From positions 1 through 54,204 of the forward strand of contig CADBNN010000011.1 of assembly GCA_902796075.1 (NCBI GenBank): a DNA stretch of 54,204 bases. Reading direction: 5' to 3'. Under the pieces are notes generated by a model, which was not told the origin of the DNA, ran no database searches, and saw only the letters and a program-made list of their open reading frames with translations. The DNA is from Oscillospiraceae bacterium. Its GTDB lineage: Bacteria; Bacillota; Clostridia; Oscillospirales; Acutalibacteraceae. Position 1 is the first letter of the stretch. Every line of letters begins with the position of its first letter. Shown piece after piece: positions 1 to 6,985 of this stretch. Position numbers and translations under genes: made by a program.

Positions 1-78
1 CCGCAGGCATATCACTCGCCGCAGGCGAATATCACACGCGAAGCGTATATCACAAATCCACGCAGTGGATTTATATCG
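1..78 (-). repeat. mini-hairpin array A, linker GTGATAT
   Basis: Small perfect or near-perfect hairpins (TCGCC/GGCGA at about 18-30, ACGC/GCGT at about 38-48, AAATCCA/TGGATTT at about 55-73) are joined by an invariant linker, ATATCAC on the plus strand and GTGATAT on the minus strand. The arms differ from hairpin to hairpin while the linker is constant. The array lies just past the terminator of the minus-strand tRNA-Tyr gene and is cut by the window edge. It is not a CRISPR: no long repeat and no unique spacers. Confidence 0.75.
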
Positions 79-81
79 TTG

Positions 82-111
82 AAAAAACCTCGTCTTTCGA
101 CGAGGTTTTTT
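82..111 (-). terminator. Rho-independent terminator of the tRNA-Thr/tRNA-Tyr unit
   Basis: The stem CCTCGTC/GACGAGG with a four-base loop is flanked by six A and six T residues, so it can act in both directions. It directly follows the 3' end of tRNA-Tyr. Confidence 0.85.
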
Positions 112-113
112 CA

Positions 114-198
114 TGGTGGGAGCGGGTGGATTCGAACCACCGAAGTCACTGACAACAGATTTACAGTCTGCCCCCTTTGGCCACTTGGGTACACTCCC
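114..198 (-). tRNA. tRNA-Tyr (GTA)
   Basis: Reading the minus strand gives a GGGAGTG/CGCTCCC acceptor stem, anticodon loop with GTA, a long class II variable arm, the GGTTCGAATCC T arm and an encoded CCA end. The long variable arm and GTA anticodon identify tRNA-Tyr. It is co-transcribed downstream of tRNA-Thr. Confidence 0.95.
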
Positions 199-225
199 GA
201 ATCTATTCAATTCTATTTTCGCGCA

Positions 226-301
226 TGGAGCTGGTGGACGGACTCGAACCCCCGACCTGCTGATTACAAATCAGCTGCTCTACCAACTGAGCTACACCAG
301 C
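226..301 (-). tRNA. tRNA-Thr (TGT)
   Basis: Minus-strand cloverleaf with acceptor GCTGGTG/CACCAGC, anticodon stem CTGAT/ATCAG around loop TTTGTAA giving anticodon TGT, T arm GGGGGTTCGAGTC and an encoded CCA. It is first in a two-gene unit; tRNA-Tyr follows after 27 bases. Confidence 0.95.
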
Positions 302-325
302 AAGTTTGCCTTTTGCGCAAGCATT

Positions 326-354
326 ACTATACCATACCGCCCGGCGGTTGTCAA
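326..354 (-). promoter_or_regulatory. sigma-A promoter of the tRNA-Thr/Tyr unit
   Basis: On the minus strand TTGACA (349-354) and TATAGT (326-331) are separated by 17 bases, about 25 bases upstream of tRNA-Thr. Confidence 0.85.
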
Positions 355-382
355 GAGTTTTTTTGGGAAAAAGCCGGTTTTT

Positions 383-883
383 TCAAAGGGAAAAAACCGC
401 GTTGAAATAGGCCGTTCCGTAATCGTGAAACTGGCGGTTTTTGATCATTTCCCGCAGCTGATCCCGGGTGACCCAACGGGCGCACTGGACCTCTTCCGGC
501 TGCAGCGTAAGGCTGTCCAGCGCGGCGTCCACCCCCACGCGCCACAGGTCGGTAATGGAGTTTTTGCGCACCAGCCGGCACACATAGTGGATCTCGTTTT
601 CCCGCACGGCAATGCCCAGTTCTTCCGCCAGTTCCCGCATGGCGGCCTGGCGGGAGGTTTCACCCGAATGGGCCGAACCGCCGGTGGCCGCCCATTCGCC
701 CGGCATAGGCACCCGGTCGGCGCTGCGCTGCTGGATCAAAAATTCCCCGCGGGAATTGCAGATCCAGATGTGCACCACCAAATGATACTGGCCGCTGTGC
801 AGGTGATTGAACCGGTCCCGCTTTAGCCGTTGGCCGGTGAAGTTGCCGTCCCGGTCTAAAATATCCCAATATTCCACCGCCAT
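383..883 (-). CDS. NUDIX hydrolase
   Basis: A 166-residue cytoplasmic NUDIX protein. The Nudix box G(x5)E(x7)RELxEExG is complete around residues 69-91 (G69, E75, R83, E84, E87, E88), so metal-dependent pyrophosphohydrolase activity is expected. The opening WDILDRDGNFTGQ resembles the IPP-isomerase-like/YfcD branch; the actual substrate cannot be told. The ATG at 883 is chosen because an AGGAG lies 8 bases upstream; a GTG three codons earlier overlaps that ribosome site. The membrane-protein gene upstream ends inside this leader at 889, so the two are probably co-transcribed. Confidence 0.9.
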   Translation of the reverse strand: MAVEYWDILDRDGNFTGQRLKRDRFNHLHSGQYHLVVHIWICNSRGEFLIQQRSADRVPMPGEWAATGGSAHSGETSRQAAMRELAEELGIAVRENEIHYVCRLVRKNSITDLWRVGVDAALDSLTLQPEEVQCARWVTRDQLREMIKNRQFHDYGTAYFNAVFSL

Positions 884-888
884 GCCCG

Positions 889-1569
889 TCACTCCTTTCG
901 CCGGAGCCGATCCGCAGCGGGGGGCTTTTCGCCCCGGGCCAGCGCCTGTTCGTGATCGTTCAAAAAGGCATGCCAGGCTTCGTCGGAGGTCAACGTATCA
1001 TCCGGGTTGTGATAGCGGTCATACAACCGGGTGTATTCTTTTTCCACCGCCCGGTCCAGCCGGCGCCGGTCGGCAACCAGCGTGCACACCAGGCAAAGCC
1101 CCGCCAAACACGCCAAAAAACAGGGCGCGAACAAGCCCGCCAGCAAGGCCTTTTGGGCATATTGACCCGTCAAGATCTGGGCCGTGTGCAGCGCCAGCAA
1201 CGGCAGCGCCGCCGTTTGCAGTATGGCGGCGATCATCGGCCGCCGCCGGGCAAACAGCAAGGCAGCCAAACAGCCCGCAAATAAAGCCGCCAGCGCCCAA
1301 ACCAGCCAACTGTCTGCCGTATAAAACGCCCGTTCTTCCGCTGTGAGAGCGTAGGCCGAGCGATCCATCAGCCAAAAAATAAGCAAATTCAGGGTGAGCA
1401 CCAGCAAACCGTAAACGGTGAACAACCATAAAAAAGCCCGTGCCCAACGGTATAACTTGCCGCCGGTGTGAGCCCAGGCACGGCCGTCTTTTCGATCCTG
1501 CTCGCACAGCCGCGCCTGCATACGCACCCGCAGCAAGCGTTCTCCTTCGCTGACCGGTTGTTTCGGCAT
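889..1569 (-). CDS. hypothetical four-helix membrane protein
   Basis: A 226-residue protein that I do not recognise. After a charged N-terminus of about 40 residues there are four hydrophobic stretches compatible with transmembrane helices (starting near FLWLFTVYGLLVL, WLVWALAALFAGC, AAILQTAALPLLAL and LLAGLFAPCFLACL), then a soluble, charged C-terminal tail of about 60 residues. The ATG at 1569 has a GAAGGG-type ribosome site; an in-frame GTG at 1593 has none. A promoter lies at 1611-1639. It is followed at once by the NUDIX gene, suggesting a two-gene operon. Confidence 0.75.
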   Translation of the reverse strand: MPKQPVSEGERLLRVRMQARLCEQDRKDGRAWAHTGGKLYRWARAFLWLFTVYGLLVLTLNLLIFWLMDRSAYALTAEERAFYTADSWLVWALAALFAGCLAALLFARRRPMIAAILQTAALPLLALHTAQILTGQYAQKALLAGLFAPCFLACLAGLCLVCTLVADRRRLDRAVEKEYTRLYDRYHNPDDTLTSDEAWHAFLNDHEQALARGEKPPAADRLRRKE

Positions 1570-1610
1570 GCCCTTCCCTTCTTTCGTGTTCACAGTTTTT
1601 CCAAAATAAT

Positions 1611-1639
1611 ATTATACTATGAGCGACGACACATTGCAA
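1611..1639 (-). promoter_or_regulatory. sigma-A promoter for the membrane protein/NUDIX operon
   Basis: On the minus strand TTGCAA (1634-1639), 17 bases, TATAAT (1611-1616), ending about 40 bases before the start codon. Confidence 0.75.
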
Positions 1640-1688
1640 CAATTTTTGCCCCATCAAAAAGAATTTGCCATTTTTTGTGTTTTGGGGG

Positions 1689-1717
1689 TTGATTTTTGAA
1701 AATGAATGTGGTATGAT
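1689..1717 (+). promoter_or_regulatory. sigma-A promoter of tRNA-Arg
   Basis: TTGATT (1689-1694), 17 bases, TATGAT (1712-1717), 25 bases upstream of the tRNA. Confidence 0.7.
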
Positions 1718-1742
1718 ACTTTGGCGTTCAAAAAGAATGTAT

Positions 1743-1819
1743 GCGCCAGTAGCTCAGCTGGATAGAGTGTTTGGCTACGAACCAAAAGGTCGGGGGTTCG
1801 AGTCCCTCCTGGCGCGCCA
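1743..1819 (+). tRNA. tRNA-Arg (ACG)
   Basis: Complete cloverleaf: acceptor GCGCCAG/CTGGCGC, D arm GCTCAGCTGGATAGAGT, anticodon stem TTTGG/CCAAA around CTACGAA giving anticodon ACG (read as ICG after deamination), T arm GGGGGTTCGAGTCCCTC, encoded CCA at 1817-1819. Confidence 0.95.
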
Positions 1820-1820
1820 G

Positions 1821-1852
1821 AAAAAAGCACTTGCGAAAGCAAGTGCTTTTTT
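1821..1852 (+). terminator. Rho-independent terminator of tRNA-Arg
   Basis: AGCACTTGC/GCAAGTGCT stem with a short GAAA-type loop, preceded by A residues and followed by TTTTTT, immediately after the CCA end. Confidence 0.9.
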
Positions 1853-2030
1853 CAATGATGTTTGCCCTGCCGGGCAAATGATGTGCGCTTCGCGCATGAT
1901 GCCGCTTCGCTAATGATGTGTCCTGCGGGACATTGGGGCAAACATCTCATCATTGATCGCAAAGCGATCTACATCATTTCGGAGCGACGCGAAGATACAT
2001 CATTAGCCGCATAAGGCGGCGACATCATTG
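1853..2030 (+). repeat. mini-hairpin array B, linkers AATGATGT then ACATCATT
   Basis: A run of small hairpins: TTTGCCC/GGGCAAA (1861-1878), TGCGC/GCGCA (1884-1896), TGTCC/GGACA (1919-1932), GATCGC/GCGATC (1955-1969), GCCGC/GCGGC (2006-2020) and weaker ones. They are joined by TGATG on the left half and by its complement CATCAT on the right half, so the whole array is also one large imperfect inverted repeat. For example, the 15 bases at 1853-1867 can pair with about 1936-1955. The array begins one base after the tRNA-Arg terminator. This accounts for most of the gap before pth. Confidence 0.8.
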
Positions 2031-2101
2031 ATTTTTGCGTTCAAACATAATAAAATTAAACAAAAAAATGCTTTTCTGTATTTTACAGGGAGATGGATTA
2101 T

Positions 2102-2138
2102 GTCAAAGAATTAATTGAGCGACAGTTTATTCTTTGAC
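2102..2138 (+). promoter_or_regulatory. inverted repeat in the pth leader
   Basis: GTCAAAGAAT (2102-2111) and ATTCTTTGAC (2129-2138) are a perfect 10-bp inverted repeat separated by 17 bases, ending about 14 bases before the AAGGAGG ribosome site of pth. It could be an operator or an RNA hairpin. No T run follows, so a terminator is unlikely. Function is not known. Confidence 0.5.
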
Positions 2139-2167
2139 GAAACCCCATAATAAGGAGGTAATCATCC

Positions 2168-2755
2168 ATGAACATGACACATTCTCCAAGGTGGATCATA
2201 ATAGGTTTGGGAAATCCCGGAAGGGAGCATGAATTAAACCGTCATAATGCAGGCTTCATGTGTGTTGATGCCTTGGCTAAAAAACACAACATAAATACCA
2301 ACCAAGTAAAATTTGATTCATTGATTGGGTGCGGTGAAATATGCAATCAAACGTGTCTATTAATGAAGCCCCTGACATATATGAATCACAGTGGAGTCGC
2401 GGTTCTTGAATGTTTGAATTATTTTGATATGGATATTAGCCAATTAATTGTTGTGCTGGATGATATATCGTTTTTGCCAGGGAATCTACGAGTACGAAAA
2501 AATGGAAGTGCGGGCGGGCATAAAGGACTTAACAGTGTAATTGAAAGCTTGTCCACCCAAGATTTTATGAGAATTAGAATTGGTGTTGGACAGCCACCCA
2601 AGAGTTATTCGCTGGAAGAATGGGTAGTGACCAATTTTGATGAGATAGATATGACTGCAATACGAGACGCGATTGAAAAAACCTGCGATGCTATTGATAT
2701 GATTATTAATGGCGATATTGATAAGGCCATGTCGCGTTACAACCGCTTATTATAA
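2168..2755 (+). CDS. pth: peptidyl-tRNA hydrolase, AT-rich copy
   Basis: A 195-residue Pth, which releases peptides from prematurely dissociated peptidyl-tRNA in the cytoplasm. The family's key positions are present: N16 in GLGNPG, H26 in HNAGF, the Asn of YMNHSG, the Asp of VLDDIS and the Asn of GGHKGLNS, so it should be active. Length is normal. An AAGGAGG lies 9 bases before the ATG. The gene is clearly richer in A and T than everything around it, and its codons (AAT, ATA, TTA, GAA) differ from the neighbours. It stands alone between two hairpin arrays rather than in the usual housekeeping context, so it is probably a transferred or extra copy; whether the genome holds another pth cannot be seen here. 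Confidence 0.92.
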   Translation: MNMTHSPRWIIIGLGNPGREHELNRHNAGFMCVDALAKKHNINTNQVKFDSLIGCGEICNQTCLLMKPLTYMNHSGVAVLECLNYFDMDISQLIVVLDDISFLPGNLRVRKNGSAGGHKGLNSVIESLSTQDFMRIRIGVGQPPKSYSLEEWVVTNFDEIDMTAIRDAIEKTCDAIDMIINGDIDKAMSRYNRLL

Positions 2756-2781
2756 AGAGTTAATTTGGCGTACTAATTTGC

Positions 2782-2978
2782 GTTGCATTTCCGAAGATTC
2801 AAAACAAGCTCCAAGCCGCGCCCCGCGCGGCTTGGGAGCAACATGCCGGGGGCATGTTGCGTTAGCGAGAAGAGAGTCCCTGCCCGCTTGCGGCCTCGAC
2901 GGCCGCAAGCGGGCTTTTCTTCACCCCCACCGGGGGTGCTTTTGTTTTGGCAATAAGTGGACTCGAAACGCAACGCTT
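2782..2978 (+). repeat. nested hairpin cluster C downstream of pth
   Basis: This covers most of the gene-free stretch 2756-3151. It holds CTCCAAGCCGCG against CGCGGCTTGGGAG (about 2811-2838), GCAACATGCC/GGCATGTTGC (2838-2860), a 14-bp stem at 2882-2914 and CACCCCC/GGGGGTG (2922-2938). The hairpins are enclosed by outer arms: GCGTTGCATTTC near 2782 can pair with GAAACGCAACGC near 2966 with one mismatch, and GTTGCGTT near 2856 with AACGCAAC. No protein-coding signal was seen; the frames crossing it are shadows. Confidence 0.65.
2882..2918 (+). terminator. strong hairpin followed by T run
   Basis: A perfect 14-bp stem (GCCCGCTTGCGGCC with its complement) and a 5-base loop followed by TTTT. It is well placed to end transcription coming from pth. 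Confidence 0.65.
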
Positions 2979-3081
2979 GCGAGCGCCGGCGTGCTTTGAA
3001 AGTCTGTTTCGACCGCATTTTGGGCGCAAACCGCCTGCAAACCGCCCGGCTGCGAACAACGGCGCAACCGTGCAAAAAGTG

Positions 3082-3110
3082 TTGCCTTTTGTGCGGCGCC
3101 GTGCTATAAT
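3082..3110 (+). promoter_or_regulatory. sigma-A promoter of the propeller/HD-GYP gene
   Basis: TTGCCT (3082-3087), 17 bases, TATAAT (3105-3110), ending 41 bases before the GTG start at 3152. Confidence 0.8.
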
Positions 3111-3151
3111 AAACTGAATTATTATTTGTTTTGGAAAGAGGGGCCGCCATT

Positions 3152-6112
3152 GTGAAAACTCGATCCCTGCTTGGTAAAGCCGCCCGCTTGGGCGTTGGCT
3201 TGCTGTGCGCGCTGTTGTTGGCCGCGGGTACGGTGTTGCCTGCCTGTGCCGAAAAATCCATTGACTTTTCCGGCCGGGGTGCCGGGTATTCGGCCGTGTT
3301 ATACGACAACGCCAACGGCCTGCCCACTTCGGAAGCCAACGACATTGTGCAGTCGGACGACGGCTTTATTTGGATAGGCGGTTACAGCGGGCTGATCCGC
3401 TACGACGGCAACGAGTTTTACCGCTACAGCGCGGCAGGGCTTTCCAGCGTGGTGTGCCTGTGCTATAATTCCCGCCGCCAGTTGTGGATCGGCACCAACG
3501 ACAGCGGCGTGGCGGTGCTGCAATATAACGAATTTGAATTTTACAATTTGGAACAGGGCCTGCCCTCCGCTTCCATCCGTTCCATTACCGAAGACGCCGA
3601 CGGCAATATGATCATTGCCACCACCAAGGGTGTGGCCTACATTACGCCGGAAGGCGACCTGAACGTTTTGGATGACGACCGGCTGAACAACGATTACGTT
3701 TGCGAAGTGTTTACCGGCGAGGACGGCGCGGTGTACGGCGTAACGCTGGACGGCGACTTTTTTACGATAGAACGCCTGCAAATAACGCGCTTTTTCACCA
3801 GTGGACAAGAGGGCTTGCCCATGATCAACACCGTGTACCCAGACCCGGAAAACCCGGGTTTCGTGTACGTAGGCACCCAGGAAAGCACCGTGCTGTATTG
3901 CGACATGAACAACGATCTGCAGCCCCTGCGCACCCTGAAGACCGGCACGCTGGAAACGGTGAACGCCATACGTATGTTTGATGGTATTTTGTGGATCGCG
4001 GCCGATACGGGCGTTGGCCTGTTTGACGGCGACCGGCGGTTTGTGCAGCTGCAAGACCTGCCCATGACCAATTCCATCGATCATTTGATGGAAGATTACG
4101 AAGGCAACCTGTGGTTCACCTCTTCCCGCCAGGGCATTATGAAAATTGTAGAAAACCGGTTTGTGGACCTTTCGGCCATGGCGAGGTTGGACCCCATGGT
4201 GGTGAATACCACCTGCCTGCTCAACAACGCGCTGTATGTTGGCACCGACAGCGGCCTGGTGGTGCTCAACGCCGACCGGGAACCGGTGGAAAACGCTTTG
4301 ACCGCTTTGCTGACGGGGGTGCGCATTCGCGGCATTGTGCGAGACAGCGCCGGCATTATGTGGTTTTGCACTTATTCCAACCAGGGGCTGGTGCGGTATG
4401 ACCCCGCCACCGGCGATGTGACGAATTATAATGAAGAAAACGGGCTGCTTTCCAGCCGGGTGCGCATGGTGCAGGAACTGGCTGACGGTTCGCTGGCGGT
4501 GGCCACCAACAACGGCGTGAATATCATAACCGGCCAAACCATAACGGCGGCCTATTCTGCTAAAGACGGTATTACCAACACCGAAATACTCAGCCTGGCG
4601 CAAGGAACCGACGGCACCCTGTATCTGGGCAGCGACGGGGGCGGTATTTACGCTATAAACGGCACGCTGAAAACCCGCTACGGCATTGCCGATGGGCTGC
4701 AGTCTGAAGTGATTTTGCGCATGAAAAAGGACCCGGTGGAGGATCTGTTCTGGATCATTACCAGCAACTCCATTTCCTATTTGAAAAACGGCGCGATCAC
4801 CACCCTGTCCACCTTCCCCTACGCCAACAACTTTGATTTGTTTTTTGACACGTCCGACCGGGCGTGGATCTTGAGCAGCAACGGCATTTATGTGGTAAGC
4901 CGCAACGATTTGCTGGCTGACAAAGTGAACGAGTTTACTTTGTTTGACAAGGATTACGGCTTGCCCGGCATTGCCACCGCCAATTCCCACAGCTGCATAA
5001 CCGCCGACGGCGAACTGTATGTTTCGGCCACCACCGGCGTTTACAGCGTGAACATCAACAAAGAGATCGGCGGCAGCAGTGACGTGAAGTTGGGCATTCC
5101 CTTTGTTTCGGTAGACGATGAGCCGGTGTGGATACAAGATGATGACGAGGTGCGCATTCCCGCCGACTGCAAACGTTTGAACATATATGCCAACGCTTTT
5201 ACCTATGCGCTGGTGAATCCTCATTTGAGTTACCAGCTGAAAGGGTTTGACGACGAGCCCACCTTTTTGACCAAGCAGGACATGGCCTACGCCAGTTACA
5301 CCAACCTGCACGGCGGCGATTACACCTTTGAGCTTGCCATTGTGGACGACGTGACCGGCCAAGTGATAAAAACCGTTTCGCTGCGCATCACAAAGCAACG
5401 GGCTTTTTATGAGCACGTTTGGTTTTGGATTTTGGCGGTGCTGCTGGGGATCGCCCTGGTGGTGGCGGTGATCGTGCTCATTTACCGCCGCAAAACCACC
5501 GCCTTGCTGCGCAAGCAGGCCGAAACCAAAGAACTGGTAAACGAAATGATCCATGTGTTCTCCGGCTGTATCGATATGAAGGACGCCTACACCAACGGCC
5601 ATTCCGCCCGGGTGGCCAAATACACCGCCATGATGGCCGAACGCCTGGGCAAAAGCCCCGAAGAAGTGGAGGAGATCTATAAGATCGCCCTGCTGCACGA
5701 CATCGGCAAGATCGGCATACCCGACCAAATATTGAACAAACCCGGCCGGCTGGACGATGAAGAGTTTGCTGTGATGAAGAGCCACGCCCAGCGGGGCTAT
5801 GAGATTTTAAAAGAGGTGCGCATCGACCAGAATCTGGCCCAGGGCGCAGGCTATCACCACGAAAAATATGACGGCAGCGGCTATCCCGCCCACCTGAAAG
5901 GGGAAGAAATCCCCGAGATCGCCCGCATTATTGCCGTGGCAGACGCCTTTGACGCGATGTATTCCACCCGGCCTTACCGCAAAAAAATGCCGCTGGACGC
6001 GGTGGCCGCCGAGATCCAGCGCTGCAACGGCACCCAGTTTGCCCCCGAAGTGGTGGCTGTGTTTATGCAGTTGGCGGAAGAAGGCGCGTTTAACGACGAC
6101 AGCGTGAAATAA
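3152..6112 (+). CDS. beta-propeller membrane sensor with HD-GYP output
   Basis: A 986-residue membrane sensor. A signal peptide (about 1-33) is followed by many two-component-regulator propeller repeats of the form DxxGxxWIGTxxGLxxYD to about residue 690, then a Y_Y_Y-type domain (about 690-755), one transmembrane helix (about 757-780) and a cytoplasmic HD-GYP domain. The HD-GYP signatures are intact: HDIGKIGIPD near 848 and HHEKYDGSGYP near 900. Such domains hydrolyse cyclic di-GMP, so an extracellular, perhaps carbohydrate, signal may control c-di-GMP. The GTG at 3152 is preferred because AGAGGGG lies before it; a TTG at 3131 overlaps that site. Own promoter and terminator make it a single-gene unit. 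The ligand is unknown. Confidence 0.88.
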   Translation: MKTRSLLGKAARLGVGLLCALLLAAGTVLPACAEKSIDFSGRGAGYSAVLYDNANGLPTSEANDIVQSDDGFIWIGGYSGLIRYDGNEFYRYSAAGLSSVVCLCYNSRRQLWIGTNDSGVAVLQYNEFEFYNLEQGLPSASIRSITEDADGNMIIATTKGVAYITPEGDLNVLDDDRLNNDYVCEVFTGEDGAVYGVTLDGDFFTIERLQITRFFTSGQEGLPMINTVYPDPENPGFVYVGTQESTVLYCDMNNDLQPLRTLKTGTLETVNAIRMFDGILWIAADTGVGLFDGDRRFVQLQDLPMTNSIDHLMEDYEGNLWFTSSRQGIMKIVENRFVDLSAMARLDPMVVNTTCLLNNALYVGTDSGLVVLNADREPVENALTALLTGVRIRGIVRDSAGIMWFCTYSNQGLVRYDPATGDVTNYNEENGLLSSRVRMVQELADGSLAVATNNGVNIITGQTITAAYSAKDGITNTEILSLAQGTDGTLYLGSDGGGIYAINGTLKTRYGIADGLQSEVILRMKKDPVEDLFWIITSNSISYLKNGAITTLSTFPYANNFDLFFDTSDRAWILSSNGIYVVSRNDLLADKVNEFTLFDKDYGLPGIATANSHSCITADGELYVSATTGVYSVNINKEIGGSSDVKLGIPFVSVDDEPVWIQDDDEVRIPADCKRLNIYANAFTYALVNPHLSYQLKGFDDEPTFLTKQDMAYASYTNLHGGDYTFELAIVDDVTGQVIKTVSLRITKQRAFYEHVWFWILAVLLGIALVVAVIVLIYRRKTTALLRKQAETKELVNEMIHVFSGCIDMKDAYTNGHSARVAKYTAMMAERLGKSPEEVEEIYKIALLHDIGKIGIPDQILNKPGRLDDEEFAVMKSHAQRGYEILKEVRIDQNLAQGAGYHHEKYDGSGYPAHLKGEEIPEIARIIAVADAFDAMYSTRPYRKKMPLDAVAAEIQRCNGTQFAPEVVAVFMQLAEEGAFNDDSVK

Positions 6113-6124
6113 ACCGCAACAAAT

Positions 6125-6161
6125 AAAAAAGCTGAGAAGCTGTTTGCTTCTCAGCTTTTTT
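6125..6161. terminator. bidirectional terminator between the HD-GYP gene and hisJ
   Basis: A perfect 10-bp stem GCTGAGAAGC/GCTTCTCAGC with A6 before and T6 after. It serves the convergent HD-GYP gene (plus) and the his operon (minus). Confidence 0.92.
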
Positions 6162-6169
6162 CGTTTTGT

Positions 6170-6985
6170 TCAATACTGCCGGTGGTCACGGCCCAGCCGG
6201 TCTGTAAAGCCGGCGGTGGTAAAGCCGTTGGTTTGGGCCAGGTGCAGCGAAACGTCAAATCCGTATTGCAGGTGGTCTAAATGATGGGCGTCGCTGGTGA
6301 GCACCACGGCGCCCCCCAGTTCCCGCCACACCGGCAGCCAGCGGGCGTCGGGATAGGGCATTTGCCGCCAGCCCCGGGCCATGGCGCCGGTGTTGATTTC
6401 CAACACCTGGCCCTGCGCGGCCAGTTTTTCCAGCGCCGCCAGCGCCGCTTTGCGATAGGTGGGGTGGTCGGGATCGAAGGGCACGCCCCGTTCGGTAAAT
6501 TTGGTGAGAAGGTCGAAATGCCCCACGATTTGAGCGCCGGTTGCCGCGGTCTCGTCGGCCACCCGGGCAAAATAGGCTTCGGCATAGGCATACCGGTCGC
6601 CGCCAAAGCCTTCGTCTATGCAGGCCTGGGCTTCCTGCGGGGTAGCGTCTACGTTATAGGTGCGGCCGTTTACCGTAAGGTGATGCACCGAACCGATCAC
6701 GTAATCGTACAAAGTCGGGTCGTCGCGGGAATCCACGTCCATTTCCACCCCGCACAGCAGGGTGATGCGCCCGGCGTATTGCCGTGCCAATGCGGCTATC
6801 TCCGCCCGGTAGGCGCCGCCTTTATCGGCGGCCATGCAAAAGTCGGGCGCGTCGGGCGGCGTAAAAGCGTGTTCCGAAATGCCCAGGGTGGTCAAGCCCC
6901 GGTCCAGGGCGGCTTTTACCATTTGCGCCGGGGTGTGGCACCCGTCGGCATAGGTGGTGTGGCAATGAAAATCAGAATGGATCAT
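6170..6985 (-). CDS. hisJ: histidinol-phosphatase, PHP family
   Basis: A 271-residue PHP-domain phosphoesterase, expected to convert L-histidinol phosphate to histidinol, the step before HisD. PHP metal motifs are visible: [11 protein letters not shown] at the N-terminus, GISEH near residue 36, GSVHH, GHFD and SDAHH near the C-terminus. The start overlaps the hisIE stop by four bases (ATGA), so translation is coupled. It is the last gene of the operon and ends at the bidirectional terminator. The family includes other phosphatases, but the operon position makes the histidinol role likely. Confidence 0.9.
   Translation of the reverse strand: MIHSDFHCHTTYADGCHTPAQMVKAALDRGLTTLGISEHAFTPPDAPDFCMAADKGGAYRAEIAALARQYAGRITLLCGVEMDVDSRDDPTLYDYVIGSVHHLTVNGRTYNVDATPQEAQACIDEGFGGDRYAYAEAYFARVADETAATGAQIVGHFDLLTKFTERGVPFDPDHPTYRKAALAALEKLAAQGQVLEINTGAMARGWRQMPYPDARWLPVWRELGGAVVLTSDAHHLDHLQYGFDVSLHLAQTNGFTTAGFTDRLGRDHRQY

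Noticed and set aside
113..826. A 237-codon open frame on the plus strand
   Set aside because: It crosses two tRNA genes and the antisense of the NUDIX gene; no domain is recognisable.
1853..2030. CRISPR array
   Set aside because: Repeats are only 5-8 bases and the intervening units are self-complementary hairpins of irregular length, with no cas genes in the window.
2773..3345. A 190-codon minus-strand frame over the hairpin cluster
   Set aside because: It spans strong hairpins and the start of the HD-GYP gene in antisense; no ribosome site or family resemblance.
3299..5785. An 828-codon open frame on the minus strand
   Set aside because: It is antisense to the propeller/HD-GYP gene, has no recognisable domain, is rich in His/Gly/Val from reversed GC-rich codons, and lacks a ribosome site and promoter.
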